From assembly GCA_015680685.1 (NCBI GenBank), contig MNCI01013908.1, positions 523,821 to 587,820 on the forward strand: a stretch of DNA of 64,000 nucleotides, given 5' to 3'. Shown one piece after another: positions 44,682 through 55,999 of this stretch. Under the pieces are notes generated by a model. That model had not been told where the DNA came from and did not search any database. It saw only the letters and a list, made by a program, of their open reading frames with translations. The stretch comes from Gnetum montanum. Lineage: Eukaryota > Streptophyta > Gnetopsida > Gnetales > Gnetaceae. The first letter of the stretch is position 1; each line of letters starts with the position of its first letter. Both the position numbers and the translations under genes were made by a program.

Positions 44682-46590
44682 ATGTCTCCTTTTTCGTACA
44701 AAAGCACCTCACTGCCTAGGTTTGAAATAGGAAACAGTTAGTGGTATAATACACATGACATTGATCCACCAGTCCCTCAACAAGTTTGAGTGGTATATAT
44801 TCATCTCGATGAGTATATACCAGACTTCACCTTTATCCTCCATCAAGATGAAAAACTGCATTGGTGAGACTTAGAAGGTAACATAGTATTACCTCCCGAT
44901 CGTTCAGTCTTGAGCATGCTTCTTTATGCTCTCACATGAATTTGCATGCCACACTTACACGCAGAATACGTTGTGCAAGACCATAACTCGAGAAAATACC
45001 ATCCCATAGAGGCAAAATATCAAAGGGATTTGCAACAAGAGAGACATCATAAGTATTTGAAGGGTAAGTGGTCCCAGGATGTCCCACATGTCTTACACGA
45101 AAATAAGGATGATGAACCTACCTCAGGTAGTTGCCCACATAATGATGTTCCTCCCCTTGAATTTGGCTAAGGGGTTGTGTATCAGAACCTTTATTCCACT
45201 GTTCATAACCCAGGTTCTGATATCCACAAGCACAAAGGGTCTGAAAAAGGGACACACACTCATGATAAAGGTGGACATTCTACTTGCAATCATGATTGAG
45301 GCTGAGATCGCCGAAGAGAAGATAGCAAACATTGTCATGGTGATAGTTCTCCTTATTCTTCACCTTCATCATCTCCTTCACCCTCTCCTTCAATATCTAG
45401 ACATGGTCATAAATAAAAAGACCATGAGGATAAAGATAGGAAAAGTAGAAGTCATAGGCAAAATAGCTAGGAAAGGGGACGAGGGCACTCTAGAGAATCA
45501 CAACATAGAATAAGGGAGAGTAGGGAACAACATAGGCATCATATACACCATGGACAAGACGATCAAAATGATTCGCTACTCGAAGTATGTTGGACATAAC
45601 TGAGGCTATTAGAATTCCAACAAGGCACCAGAAAGATAGTAGGATCAAGAGATTATATATGAACAATATCCCACGATTTGAAGGGGGATACAATGTTGAT
45701 CCTCAAAATCACTTACAAGCATTCCATGATGCGTGTGCCTTACAAAATATAGAGAATGAATGGAAAAAATGTAAGTTTTTTCTACAAACACTAGTTAAAG
45801 AAGCGAAAAGCTGGTACTGGTCTTTAGAACCGAAATCCATTTGTAGGTGGAGTACTGTGTTAGATCTATTTAATGACAAGTACCAAATGTACTCCTGAGT
45901 GTCTAACTTGCAAAAGTAAATCCAAGGCTGGAAACAAGGAGGACATGAACCCTTGGATGCTGCCATGGGTTGATATTATGCACTATTATATCATTGTCCT
46001 AGCCATGGTTATTCGTAAAGGGATCAACTGCACCATCTCATGGATGGGCTTAGGCATGAAATGAGAAGAACCCTTGGGACTTATGCCCAAGGAAGACTAT
46101 CCAAGCTTAGGTTCCATCAAATTCAAAGACTATTGGAGCAAGTTGCTAAGGAAGAAGATGAGCTACGAAAGAGAGAGAGTGTAGAAGAGTATAATTGTCC
46201 CTTCAGAAGAGGGGAGTAAGATTTTTTGAGGATGAAGAAGAGTCACCACTTGACGAGATGGTGAATAGGAAAACTTTGCCTATCTAAAATATGACATTAG
46301 AAGTTTTGGAAAAGGTAGAAAAAATGTGGGATTCCCTTGACAATAGATTTCAAAATATTCTTAAAATAGTAGAGGAGTCTAAAGAGCAAGGTAGTGAGAA
46401 AAGAAAAAAAAAAGAGGCTGAACATGCATGTAGCAAGGGTAAGGGAAAAGTTGCCACCATTGAAGAGGTTGCGAATTCAAGAATAGACAATGATAGTGGA
46501 TGTGAGATATGTCAATATAACCACCCTAAGGGATGTTTCCATGTAATCTCACATATGCAAGAGTCTACGGTGTATGCACTCAACCCATGA
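44682..46590 (+). pseudogene. gag: Element 3 gag pseudogene
   Basis: Start ATGTCTCC as in element 2. N-terminal block YIHLDEYIPDFTFILHQDE, then GNIVLPPDRS and a frame of 75 codons (44,946-45,170). The Ser/His/Arg-rich linker at about 45,330-45,570 includes SPSPSPSISRHGHK and RGHSRESQHRIRESREQHRH. The gag core is open from 45,587 to 45,898: IPRFEGGYNVDPQNHLQAFH, ACALQNIENEW and SWYWSLEPKSICRWSTVLDL. Then IQGWKQGGHEPLDAAMG, a basic stretch, and CEICQYNHPKGC near 46,503. At least three stops or frame changes. Confidence 0.85.
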
Positions 46591-47058
46591 TTGAACAAAA
46601 GGCAAACACCCCAAAGGTTACCTTATCCTCAAGGTAACCCAAGGCAGTCCCACCAACCCTTAACATATTATCCTAGTGGAACTCCACCGCAACTGATTGA
46701 GCAACATCAATAGTGGCAGCACCCAAAATCATGGGGAATGCCACCACTAAGACAACGGTATCCTTACCAGCAACCTAACCTGTATGGATATTACGTGTAG
46801 CAGCCAATCTTCCCACATGACCCTATTGGTCACATCACTTCTCAACCTTACTACCAAGCCTGCGAGTATTATGGGACTCCCTCTTCTAGAAGTGATATTC
46901 TGCAAGCATATCATCCTTCTCATCTAATCAAATCTCTTCCACCAATAGCTCCACTACCACTTGCTCTCGTTATGCAAGGTGAAATCCCTACCTAGCCGTA
47001 GCAACATAATGCCACAAGGGCTATTGACTCTCAACCTACTATTGGTTCCAACAACCAC
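46591..47058 (+). other. Gag-protease linker, element 3
   Basis: Gln/Pro/Tyr-rich coding remnant (GNPRQSHQPL and repeated YY-containing segments) with few stops but no recognised domain. Confidence 0.5.
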
Positions 47059-47789
47059 ATGAAGAAAATACCTTTCTTTAGAACCAATAGTCCAACCAAG
47101 CCCTTGCAATCACAAGCGGCTGATTCCTTAGATACCTCAATATCAATCAAAAATTTGGAGCCCCCTTCAACCCAATCACCACACTCAACGCATACGGTCA
47201 TGTTGACACATGCCATCATTGATTGGATCAAAGCTGCCCACTTTCCCAGGAAATTCTCTAATCTTGGGAGTCCTCTGATATACTTACAAATCACTGAAAT
47301 GCACCGTGCAAGGCTCTTTTGGATTTAGGCTCCAATGTCAACTTGATTTCTCAAGAAATGTACAAGGCCTGGAACCTGCCTCCATTGAAAAAGAGCAACA
47401 TCCATCTAGAGTTGGCCGACCAGTTCATCACTGTTCTATTAGGATTGGTGCAAGGCATTGTTACCACTATTTGTGGGTGGTCGTACCTAGCTGACTTCCT
47501 AGTGATTCAAGTGAACAATGGTAAGGGGGACTTCCCAATTATAATGGGAAGAGCATGGCTAAGCACCATTGACACATGCCTAGGAATCCGTGATCTTTTC
47601 CTAGAAACATCAAAGGAAAATACATTCAGAAAGATCAAGAAGAAGAAAGTTCCATGCATCACATACAGTGACACAAGGTGTAATTACGTGCAAAGGTCAT
47701 GGTTTGTGCAAAGTTTAGCATTTCTTGCATGCAATCAGTGTGCACAAGTGATTAACATACAAAGATGCTTGTATGCAGTAGCCATATGA
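47059..47789 (+). pseudogene. pol: Element 3 aspartic protease pseudogene
   Basis: Two overlapping open stretches (47,059-47,328 and 47,319-47,789) separated by one frameshift cover the domain. HTVMLTHAIIDWIKA leads to the active site LLDLGSNVNLIS near 47,318; DLGS matches the DLGA form common in Athila proteases, whereas elements 1 and 4 have DSGFG. Then KKSNIHLELADQFI, TTICGWSYLADFLVIQVNN, PIIMGRAWLSTID near 47,537 and the extension CNQCAQVINIQRCLYAVAI. Confidence 0.88.
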
Positions 47790-48009
47790 CAAGAAGACAC
47801 CTAGTGGTTGATAGCTGATCAAGAAAGTAGTTCACTCATATGCATGGAGCCAACTAAGGGTTTGACTTGTGCTCACATCAATAGCATAGACGCATTAGAG
47901 CAAGTTCACCACTAACTTCAAAGTCTTAACCTTGAAAATATCAACTGGGGGAAGTTGGATATCCCTGAGAAATTTAAGTAGGAGTGCCTTGAGCTAAAAC
48001 CATTGCCCA

Positions 48010-49080
48010 TCAGTATGGAATACACGTTCCTTAAAAAAACAAAAAACTAGTAATTATCAATGCTAAGCTTACTCCTCAATAGAAAGAAGAATTGCTGAAG
48101 GTAATAAATAAATGGTCGGACGCCTTTGCTTGGTCATATCCCAAATTAACTGGAATAGATCCTAGGATATGCCAACATAGAATTTACACTGACCCCTCCA
48201 TGAAGCCTCAAGAACAACTGCAAAGGTGTTTGAACCCAAAGCTAAAGCAAGTAGTCAAGGAAGAAATCGAACAGCTTCTCAAGGTTGGGTTCATATACCC
48301 CATTGCTAATAGCGAATGGGTTTGCCCCTTAGTTATTATGCCTAAAAAGGGAGGCAAATGGAGATTTGCATAGATTTCAGGCTACTAAATATGGAAACAT
48401 TCAAAAATCACTTTCCACTACCATTTATAGACCAAGTCTTAGACACCATCGTAGGGCATCACTATTATAGTTTTCTAGATGGATATAGTGGATATAACCA
48501 ACTAAAAATAGCCCTAAAAGACCAAGCCAAGACTATGTTCACCAGTCCTTGGGGAACATTTACATACAAAAAAATGTCGTTTGGCTTATGCAATGCCCTT
48601 GCAACATTTCAATGACTAGTTCTAAGCATATTTCAACAGTAGATAGGGAATGGCATGGAGGTCCTTATGGACAACTTCTCCACTTATGGAGCAAACTTTG
48701 ATTAAGCCTTGGACCGGCTGGAGCAAGTGTTTAAAAGATGTGTAGAAACCAATTTGAGGCCCAACTAGTAGAAAAGCCATTTGATGATCCAAGAAGGCAT
48801 AGTACTAGAACACAAAATCTCACACACAGGGATAAAGGTAGACCCCAAGAAAATAAAAATTATCCAAGTAATTACTCATCAATCGAAAACTATCAAAGAT
48901 GTTCGGTCATTCCTTAGACATACTGGCTACTATAGGAGATTTATTGAGAAATTTTCAAAGGTTGCCAAAGCATTAGTGGAATTAATGAAAAAGGACGTAC
49001 CTTTCGAGTGAACTAGGGAATGCGAATTAGCTGTTCAAACTCTGAAACAGAAGCTAGTAGAAACACCCATTCTACAAGCT
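48010..49080 (+). pseudogene. pol: Element 3 reverse transcriptase pseudogene
   Basis: Open stretches 48,092-48,373, 48,358-48,615 and 48,781-49,011 give nearly complete RT: FAWSYPKLTGIDPRICQHRI, IEQLLKVGFIYPIANSEWV, ICIDFRLLNMETFKNHFPLP, FLDGYSGYNQLKIALKDQ, SPWGTFTYKKMSFGLCNALA. The catalytic motif reads VLMDNFSTYG, with the second Asp codon changed to Asn at 48,673-48,675. GIVLEHKIS and DVRSFLRHTGYYRRF follow. Confidence 0.92.
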
Positions 49081-49458
49081 CCTGACTGGTCCAAACCATT
49101 CCATATCATGACTGACGCATCCAACTATGCCTTAGGAGCTATACTTACATAGTTAGATGACTAGAAGCATCCTTATTACATCCACTATGTAAGTATAAGT
49201 ATCACTAGTGCACAACTTAACTACACTACCACAGAGAAAGAATTAATGGCTGTAGTGTTTACACTAGAAAAGTTTAGATACTATGTATTGGGATATAAAG
49301 TATATATACATATAGATCATAGTGCAATAAGGTTCCTCATGAATAAGCCAATGGTAAGCCCTCGTATCATACAATGGCTTGTAATCTTACAAGAGTTCGA
49401 TCTTACAATGATCGATCCTAAAGGCACTGAGAATGTAGTTGCTGATCATTTATCTTAG
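49081..49458 (+). pseudogene. pol: Element 3 RNase H pseudogene
   Basis: FHIMTDASNYALGAIL, LNYTTTEKELMAVVFTLEKF, IHIDHSAIRFLMNKPMVSPR and NVVADHLS all retain the catalytic acidic residues. Stops within the first third (TAG where CAG is expected) and one frame change. Confidence 0.9.
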
Positions 49459-49668
49459 TTGTGATGGGACAACAAAGAGAATGAGTATCCAATTTCTAAT
49501 CATTTCCTTGATGAATTCCTCTTTGCTGGTGTAGTGAATAATCAATCACCCATGGAGACAGATTGGTATAATAGCATTCTTACCTATCTCCTCACCTAAC
49601 AAACATCACACGAGTTAAACCTTAAGAAGAAACAACAGTTTCTTCACCAAGCTAAGTACTTTATCGAT

Positions 49669-50617
49669 ATGAATGCACAACTTTACAAAGTATGTCCTGA
49701 TGGCTTGGTTCGATGGTGTGTTCCTAATATAGAGCAACTGCAAGTTCTCCAAGATGCTCATAAGGGTCCTTGTGGGGGTCATTATGCTAGGAGAAAAACG
49801 GCCATCAAGATCCTACTTGCAGGATATTATTGGCCTACATTATTTTGGGATGCCCATCATTTNNNNNNNNNNNNNNNNNNNNNNNNNNNNNAAATTAATG
49901 CAACACTTAGGGGTTGAGCATAAATTTACTACACCATACCACCCCCAAGAAAATAGTCAAGCAGAAGTCACCAACAGGGAGATTACAAAGATATTGACAA
50001 GAACCATTAGCAAGTTTAGGCAAGACTGGAGCACTAAATTGAATGATGCTCTTTGGGCATACCACTCCACATGGAAACTCCCTGCAGGATACTCTCTCTA
50101 TAAGTTAGTGTATGGTAAATTATCAATGCTTCCCATTCAAACTGAGCTCTGTCCACTATCCATGGCATGTGACCTCAACCTTAACCTTGATCTAGCATAG
50201 AAACAATGGCTAGTAACCTTTAACTTAGATGAAAATCGATTAGCTGCCCTGTCATCTAATGAATTGCACAAGGCCTTCAATAAACAACATTATGACCTAA
50301 GAATTAGGAAAGTTAAATATTAGCGAGGAGATAAGGTTCTCTATTGGAATCCCACACATGTGCCACAACATACTAAATTTCAAACACTATGGGAAGGACC
50401 TTATATTATTTATGAAACTTTTCCTTCAGGGGCCATGAAAATATACAAACATAAAAGCCTAGACAAGAAACTGTTGGTCAACGTACAACAAACCAAACCT
50501 TTCCATGAGCTTAGGACAACTAGTACACATGCTACCTCTATTGATGGACAACCCTCTTCACTATTTTGGATCTCCTCCTTCCAACTTAGTCGTGGGGGAG
50601 ATGGCCACCTATGCTAA
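49669..50617 (+). pseudogene. pol: Element 3 integrase pseudogene with sequence gap
   Basis: Open from 49,669: zinc domain LQDAHKGPCGGHYARRKTA, then the sequence breaks into Ns at 49,863. After the gap it resumes at a HLGVEHKFTTPYHPQENSQA segment. The catalytic Glu is kept (SQAEVTNREI), while the first two Asp lie in the missing part. LWAYHSTWKLPAGYSLYKLV, RGDKVLYWNPTHVPQ and KKLLVNVQQTKPFH complete the C-terminus. No chromodomain. Confidence 0.87.
49863..49891. other. Assembly gap, 29 Ns
   Basis: Comparison with element 2 (28,088-28,409) indicates that about 322 bp of the integrase core is missing between the flanks, so the N count does not reflect the real gap size. Confidence 0.9.
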
Positions 50618-52497
50618 CCGTTTTAGGCCCTTAGCTCTTTTTGAATTTTTGTTTTACACATTCTTCCAAATTTTCTTATTTTTTTCATGTTTTTACTATT
50701 TCTTTATTTACTTGATTTACTTTTATTCGTCATCCAATAAGTGCTCATGATGGTGGATTGCATTATATCATATTGATTGCTAATGTTTTGTTTTTACCTT
50801 TGAATTATGATGCTGATGTCAAGGTATGGTTCTTTTGGTAAAACAGGCAATGAGTCCACATTGTCCACTCATCCATACAACTCTATTGTCTCCTTTGGCT
50901 TGGAACTGTACAGTCCCCTTTTTCTAAGTAAATTTATTAATGAATTGATGGCTAGGTACTTTTCAAACCAAGGAAAGACTCAAAGTATGAAAAGGGTGTG
51001 ACTTCATGCAGATTCAATGCATTTGTGCTGCCCATTCTCTTGGGTGCTTGGATGCTGGTTTCTTAGGTTTTCTGCCATTCTAACATCGTTCAAAAATTAG
51101 GAAGCAAAGTGAATAAAAATAAGTCTTTGCATGTTGTGGCTCTCACACAAAAGAAAAAGAGAAAAAAAAAGGAGAAAAGTGAGAATTCAAAGCACACCCC
51201 TTAGATATAATAAAGCAATATGGGCTACAAGCACCGATTATGAAACTATAAAGACATGTTACCTATGCCTAAAGGTTCCCTCTAGCTAAGGCCCTTTCTC
51301 ACTTCCTGCTTCTCCATCTCCCTCCCCTCGGGATGGTGGTCACTCTTTGTGAAGGAATTCTTGGTGCTTCAAGAGGATGGATTGGCTAGGTGTATTGATG
51401 CGAGGTCACTGAATGTGGTTGGTTTGAGTCTAGATTTGGGATGAAGTTCTACTCGGTCATCTTAACCATGAAATACACAAGGGGCTTTGCACAACCTTAT
51501 TCTTGGGATTCCATTCCATTATCTCCTCTCCATCTTTCTTCCCATTTCTCACCTCATTGCCAATTTTATCATTAGTCCATTCTGGGTTGATGCATTGTTT
51601 TTCTTTGGTGAATTCTTATGGGTAATTTTTTAACTCTTGCTTCCAAATGACACTCCTAGATCCTACGGATTCTTTGGTTTGTGGGTTTGTTAGAGCATAA
51701 AAGGCATGAATCTGCTTTGGGGAGGACCCACTGGCATTCCTTTTTGATGCAATTGTTAAGTTCTTTTCCTTAAACATTTCCTCTAAGCCATCATCTCTTT
51801 TTTCATCCACATCCATGATATCCATTTTATTGGCGTTGCCATTGTTATTTTTCCCATCTTTTTTGTTCCTCATATTTTTCCATCTTATAGCTACCAAAGG
51901 TTCACTCTTAGTCATGGGGGCCTTGGCACAAATTTTTCAATTTTCTCCATTTTACTATTCACCTAACCCCTACACCTTGGGTAGTCACCTGTGATAAATC
52001 TCCGAACCAGTTTATACCATAACCATAACTCAACCAATGTGCTTCATATCGAGGCAAGGTATCAACTACATTATGGCTTATCTATCCTTGCTCATTTGTG
52101 ACTGTGTTGTTTGTGTAGATGATGATAATACAAACAATGGACTGGGCTTGGAGGAAGCACTCAGGATGGACTGGAACTGGAGCATTTACAATAGGAGCAA
52201 GTTTGGTGGCGTGGCTATGGATAAACAACGGGAGGCACAATCTTAACATTGGTGGCAACATGCTCCATCTTCTTTCTCTCTCTTTTTCTCTTCAAGCTAC
52301 CAAATAAAGGATTGGATGTCATTTATGTACAAGTGTTCACCACAATGGTCATGAACACTAATGTTGTAATATGCTTATTGATCCGTTCACTGGGCACGTT
52401 GAGTCTATCCTTCCATTTCACCATTAGTTGTCAATTAGTCAATAATCCCATACCTTCCCAATATTTTGTAAGGAACTTGAGGACAGGTTTTCATTCA
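50618..52497 (+). other. Post-integrase spacer of element 3
   Basis: Same landmarks as element 2: GTCGTGGGGGAGATGG at 50,589, AAAGCACACCCCTTAGATA near 51,190, GGGCTACAAGCACC near 51,222, GAATCTGCTTTGGGGAGGAC near 51,708 and CACTCTTAGTCATGGGGG near 51,903. A frame at 52,037-52,246 runs through the candidate splice acceptor. No ORF3. Confidence 0.7.
51900..52118 (+). other. Candidate intron before the ORF3 start site, element 3
   Basis: CAAAG|GTTCAC at 51,900 and TTGTGTAG|ATGATG at 52,118, 219 bp. Same relative positions as in the other copies. The alternative is that 52,037-52,246 is coding without splicing (ICDCVVCVDDDNTNN is conserved in frame in elements 2 and 5). Confidence 0.35.
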
Positions 52498-52509
52498 ATT
52501 GTGGAGGTA
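52498..52509 (+). other. Polypurine tract of element 3
   Basis: ATTGTGGAGGTA directly before the 3' LTR, after GGTTTTCATTCA. One G of the run is A. Confidence 0.8.
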
Positions 52510-53477
52510 TGATGAGAGCAGTTACTCTAGTGGTTACTCTAGCAATTATTCTAGTTCTTAGAGTAGTTACTCTAGCAGTTACTTTAGCAGTTACTCTAAT
52601 TATTAGAGTGGTTACTCTAGCGGTTACTCTAGTAGTTATTCTAATTATTAGAATGGTTACTCTAGCGATTATTTTAGTAGTTATTCTAATTATTAGAGCA
52701 ATTACTCTAATTATTAGAGTAGTTTCTCCCAAGCATATAAATACAGTTCCTAAGCACACAATTGGAAGAAGCCTTTCAGTAGTCAAGTAGCAAAACTCTT
52801 GTAGTCTGTTTGAAAGTTAGAGTATTTTCCAAGTACTCGTAGCAAGAGGTCTAAGTGTGGATGGATATTTATTTGAGCATTATGTACCTAAGCACACCTT
52901 GTGTATGGCAATAAATACGAGCTCTTCAATTCATCCTTGTAGCACTTGAGATTTTTTTTCTTATGCATTTATTTTATTTTATTTTATTTTATGCACTTTA
53001 CATTTTTTTATTAGCACAATAATTCATTTTGATTAATTAAGCAAGTCGTTAAATTACACAAGCATGACCACTTTGAGCATGCATGTAACACATATTAACC
53101 CAGTAACGATTAGCATTTGGTAATCATAGTAGTGTTGCATTGGTTCAAGATGTGTACAGTAAGTGCGAACGGATGTTGGTGTTAGGATTAGTTAGAACTT
53201 AGTTAATGAGTAGTTAAGTTAAATTAGTCACTTAGTTACCTCTCTCCTTCCCTACCAGCGCAGGACATAAAAACATAAAAGCTATAAAAATGATATGCCT
53301 CAAGCTTACTTAACCATACAATCATGACATACAGGTAAGCTTGGGAAGAAAATGATTAACCAACTCGTCCTTGTTCCACAAGGGCACATAAGAACTTAGT
53401 CTTTGGAATTCAACCGGATTGTGCATGAAATGCTCGTATTCATATGGTTAAGCATAGGGGTACCTCACTGCTCATCA
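52510..53477 (+). repeat. Element 3 3' LTR
   Basis: 968 bp, TGATGAGAGCAG...CTGCTCATCA, uninterrupted. Palindrome array 52,515-52,722, TATA box 52,736. It shows the empty site of the solo LTR at about 52,970 (TTCTTATGCATTTATTTTA). Confidence 0.95.
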
Positions 53478-53482
53478 CCATG
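53478..53482. repeat. Target site duplication CCATG, right copy (element 3)
   Basis: Exact match to 42,673-42,677. Confidence 0.92.
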
Positions 53483-54170
53483 CAAGGACTTATATGTGTT
53501 GAAGGGGTGTGCTTTGAATTCCCATCATTTTTTTTTGAAATGGGAACCATACCATGTAATGATGTTATTTGACTTCCTATTAGTGGTTAGTATGGAATGG
53601 TAAGAAGTCCATGAAAAACACCCAAGCACTCAAGCAAGTAGAAGAGTACAAAGAGTATTGAGTCCCCTTGAAGTCACACACTTTACAAACCTTTGAATCC
53701 TTTCTAATTTTGGAACTACCAAGGTCATCAATTGATTAAAATTTTCTTTAATGGAAGGGACCTCAAATTTCTATAACAAGGAAAACCATAGAATTCATTG
53801 GATGGGTGGATGACGTGGACTCACTACCTGTTCCATGAAAAAAAACCATGTCAAAGTCATCAGACATCAAAATTTAAAAATAGAAACGAGACATCGACAA
53901 TCACACATTAAGTACAAACCATCATTAATAAAGAGCAATAGTGGCACTGTGTCCTTTGACAATAAATCACTTTTATTAGAAAAAATGAGAAAATATCACA
54001 CTTGAAACAAAAAAAAAACAAAGTAAAATATATATGAGGAAATGTAAAATAGTTAAGAAGGCTCAAAGGTACTAAAAATGGTGTAAAAATAAAAAACTTG
54101 GAAAATCAAGAACGTGAAAAAAAAAGGGTAGAAAAACTGAGAAGCTAATTTGATGGTTAGCATGGATGGC
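53483..54170 (-). other. Element 4 spacer, integrase-proximal part
   Basis: Reverse complement of about 14,600-15,270 in element 1, including GAATGGTAAGAAGTCCATG, the AGTACAAAGAGTATTGAGT block and the T-rich (A-rich on +) tract near 54,000-54,130. Non-coding. Confidence 0.65.
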
Positions 54171-55400
54171 CATCTCCTCCATGACTAAGTTGGAAGGAGG
54201 ATATTCAAAAAATGAAATGTGATTGTTCATCCATTGAGGTAGTAGTTACACTAGCTTGCTTTGGTTTTAGGAAAGGCTTTACTTGTTGGATGTTGACCAA
54301 CTACCTTTTATTTGGGCACTCAGGCTTGTAGATCAACATGGCCCCAAAGGGAAAGTTTTGATCAATTACATAAGGTCCCTCCCACAATGTTTAGAATTTT
54401 TTCTTTTGGGGTACATGTGTGGGGTTCCAGTAGAGGATCTTATCTCCTAGTTGAAGTTTTACTTTCTTGATTCTAAGATCATGACATTGCTTGCTGAATG
54501 CCTTGTTCACCTCATTCAAGAATAGGGTCACAAATTGATTTTCATCTAACATGTTTAGATTGGTTAATCTTTCCTTTTGTGCTAGACTTAGGTTAAGGTT
54601 TAGATCATAGGCTATTGAGAGTGTACAAAGCTTGGATTGAATTGGGAGCATTGGAAGTTTTCCATACACCAACTTGTAGGGAGAATAGCCAATAGGAATT
54701 TTCCAAGTTGAATGATAAGCCCAAAGAGCATTGTTAAGCTTTGCACTCCAATTCTTCCTATATTTGCTAATGGTTTTCATTAGTATTTTTGTAATCTCCC
54801 GGTTGATTACCTTTGCTTGACCATTGGCTTGGGGGTGGTAAGGTGTTGGTAATTTATGTTCTACCTCCAAGCATTGCATTAATTTTCTAAATGTGGCACC
54901 TGTGAAATGAGCTTCATTATCAGAAATTAATGAATGTGGAACCCTAAACCTATTCACAATATTTTGTTGTATAAATTTGGTATCAGTGGATGATGTACAA
55001 TTAGTAACATTTGCTGCTTCTACCCATTTTGTGTAGTAGTCAACTGCTACTATAATATACACCTTTTCATTAGACATGGGTGTGATGGGATCCATGAAGT
55101 CAATGCCCCATATATTGAAAGGCTCTAGTGGTTGAATCCACCATTGAGGACCTTCCATGCAAGCAGTCATCCTCTCGTCTTGTTGAAAATGCTCACAAGA
55201 CTTGACAAACTAGTCGACATCCTTAAAGATTATAGGCCAATAGTATCCTACCATCTGAATTTTTATGGTTATGTGTCTCCCTACATAGTGGCCTACACAA
55301 GGCCCTTTGTGAGCATCCTAGAGAATGCGTAGTTGATCTTCGTTAGGGACACACCAATGAATTAGTTCATTGACACATACCTTGTAAAGGTATCCATTGA
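54171..55400 (-). pseudogene. pol: Element 4 integrase pseudogene
   Basis: Contains the longest open frame of the window (55,170-54,391, 259 codons). It reads WGIDFMDPITPMSNEKVYII, DYYTKWVEAANVT, LISDNEAHF (second Asp retained), then TPYHPQANGQAKVINREI, where the catalytic Glu is Lys. LWAYHSTWKIPIGYSPYKLV, VYGKLPMLPIQ and LGDKILYWNPTHVPQ complete the core and C-terminal part. The upstream zinc domain (55,400-55,200) is broken by stops. Because this frame has stayed open, the E-to-K change is a real base difference and not a translation artefact. Confidence 0.9.
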
Positions 55401-55599
55401 TTTCCATGAAGTATTTGGCCTGATGAGGAAATTGTTGCTTTTTGTTAAAATCCAAGTTTTATGGCATCCCTTGAGTGAGAAGATATGTTAGGATTCCATT
55501 ATACCATGTTTCTTTTATAGGCGTTTGTTCACTTATTGTTGTTGTAAAGAGAAGCTTGTCTAGAAACTGATTAGAGAGGGGCTCTCCTCCTCTTTATTA

Positions 55600-55990
55600 C
55601 CCCATCTGAAGTGAGAGGGATGGTCAGTGACTACATTCTCGATTCCTTTTTGATCTACTATACTAAGATTGAACTCCTACAAGATCATAAGCCACCATAT
55701 CACACGAGGGCTCACCATTGACTTGTTCATGAGGAAGCAAATTACACTATGGTCTGTATGCATAAATACTTTGTAGTCAAGCACATAGTGTCTAAACTTT
55801 TCTAGAGCATACACCATTGCCATTAACTCTTTCCTCGTGGTGGTGTAATTTAACTGTGCTCCCATAATGCTTCAGCTCATGCAGTGGATGTAATATGGAC
55901 ATTTCTAATCATCCATTTGCGTGAGCACTACTCCCAAAGCATAGTTAGATGAATCCATCATGATATGGAAAGGTTTGGACTAGTCTAGTG
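55600..55990 (-). pseudogene. pol: Element 4 RNase H pseudogene
   Basis: FHIMMDSSNYALGVVL (TDAS changed to MDSS), then an open stretch 55,865-55,677 with AQLNYTTTRKELMAMVYALE (Glu of TTEKE is Arg) and HTDHSVICFLMNKSMVSPR. A NVVTDHPSH block near 55,620 is the decayed VADHLS. Confidence 0.82.
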
Positions 55991-55999
55991 CTCATAGGG

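Larger units (their letters stand above)
42678..53477 (+). mobile_element. Element 3: full-length short-form Athila/Tat-like retrotransposon
   Basis: 10.8 kb including an 884-bp solo-LTR insertion in its 5' LTR and a sequence gap in integrase. Exact TSD CCATG. LTRs, primer site, gag, protease, RT, RNase H, integrase, ORF3-less spacer and polypurine tract are all present. It lies in the spacer of element 4 in opposite orientation. It has the longest open stretches of the (+) copies, consistent with being younger than elements 1 and 2. Confidence 0.95.

Noticed and set aside
54391-55170. Annotating the 259-codon integrase frame as an intact gene
   Set aside because: It lacks the start of the integrase, is part of a Gag-Pol polyprotein broken elsewhere, and has Lys at the catalytic Glu position.
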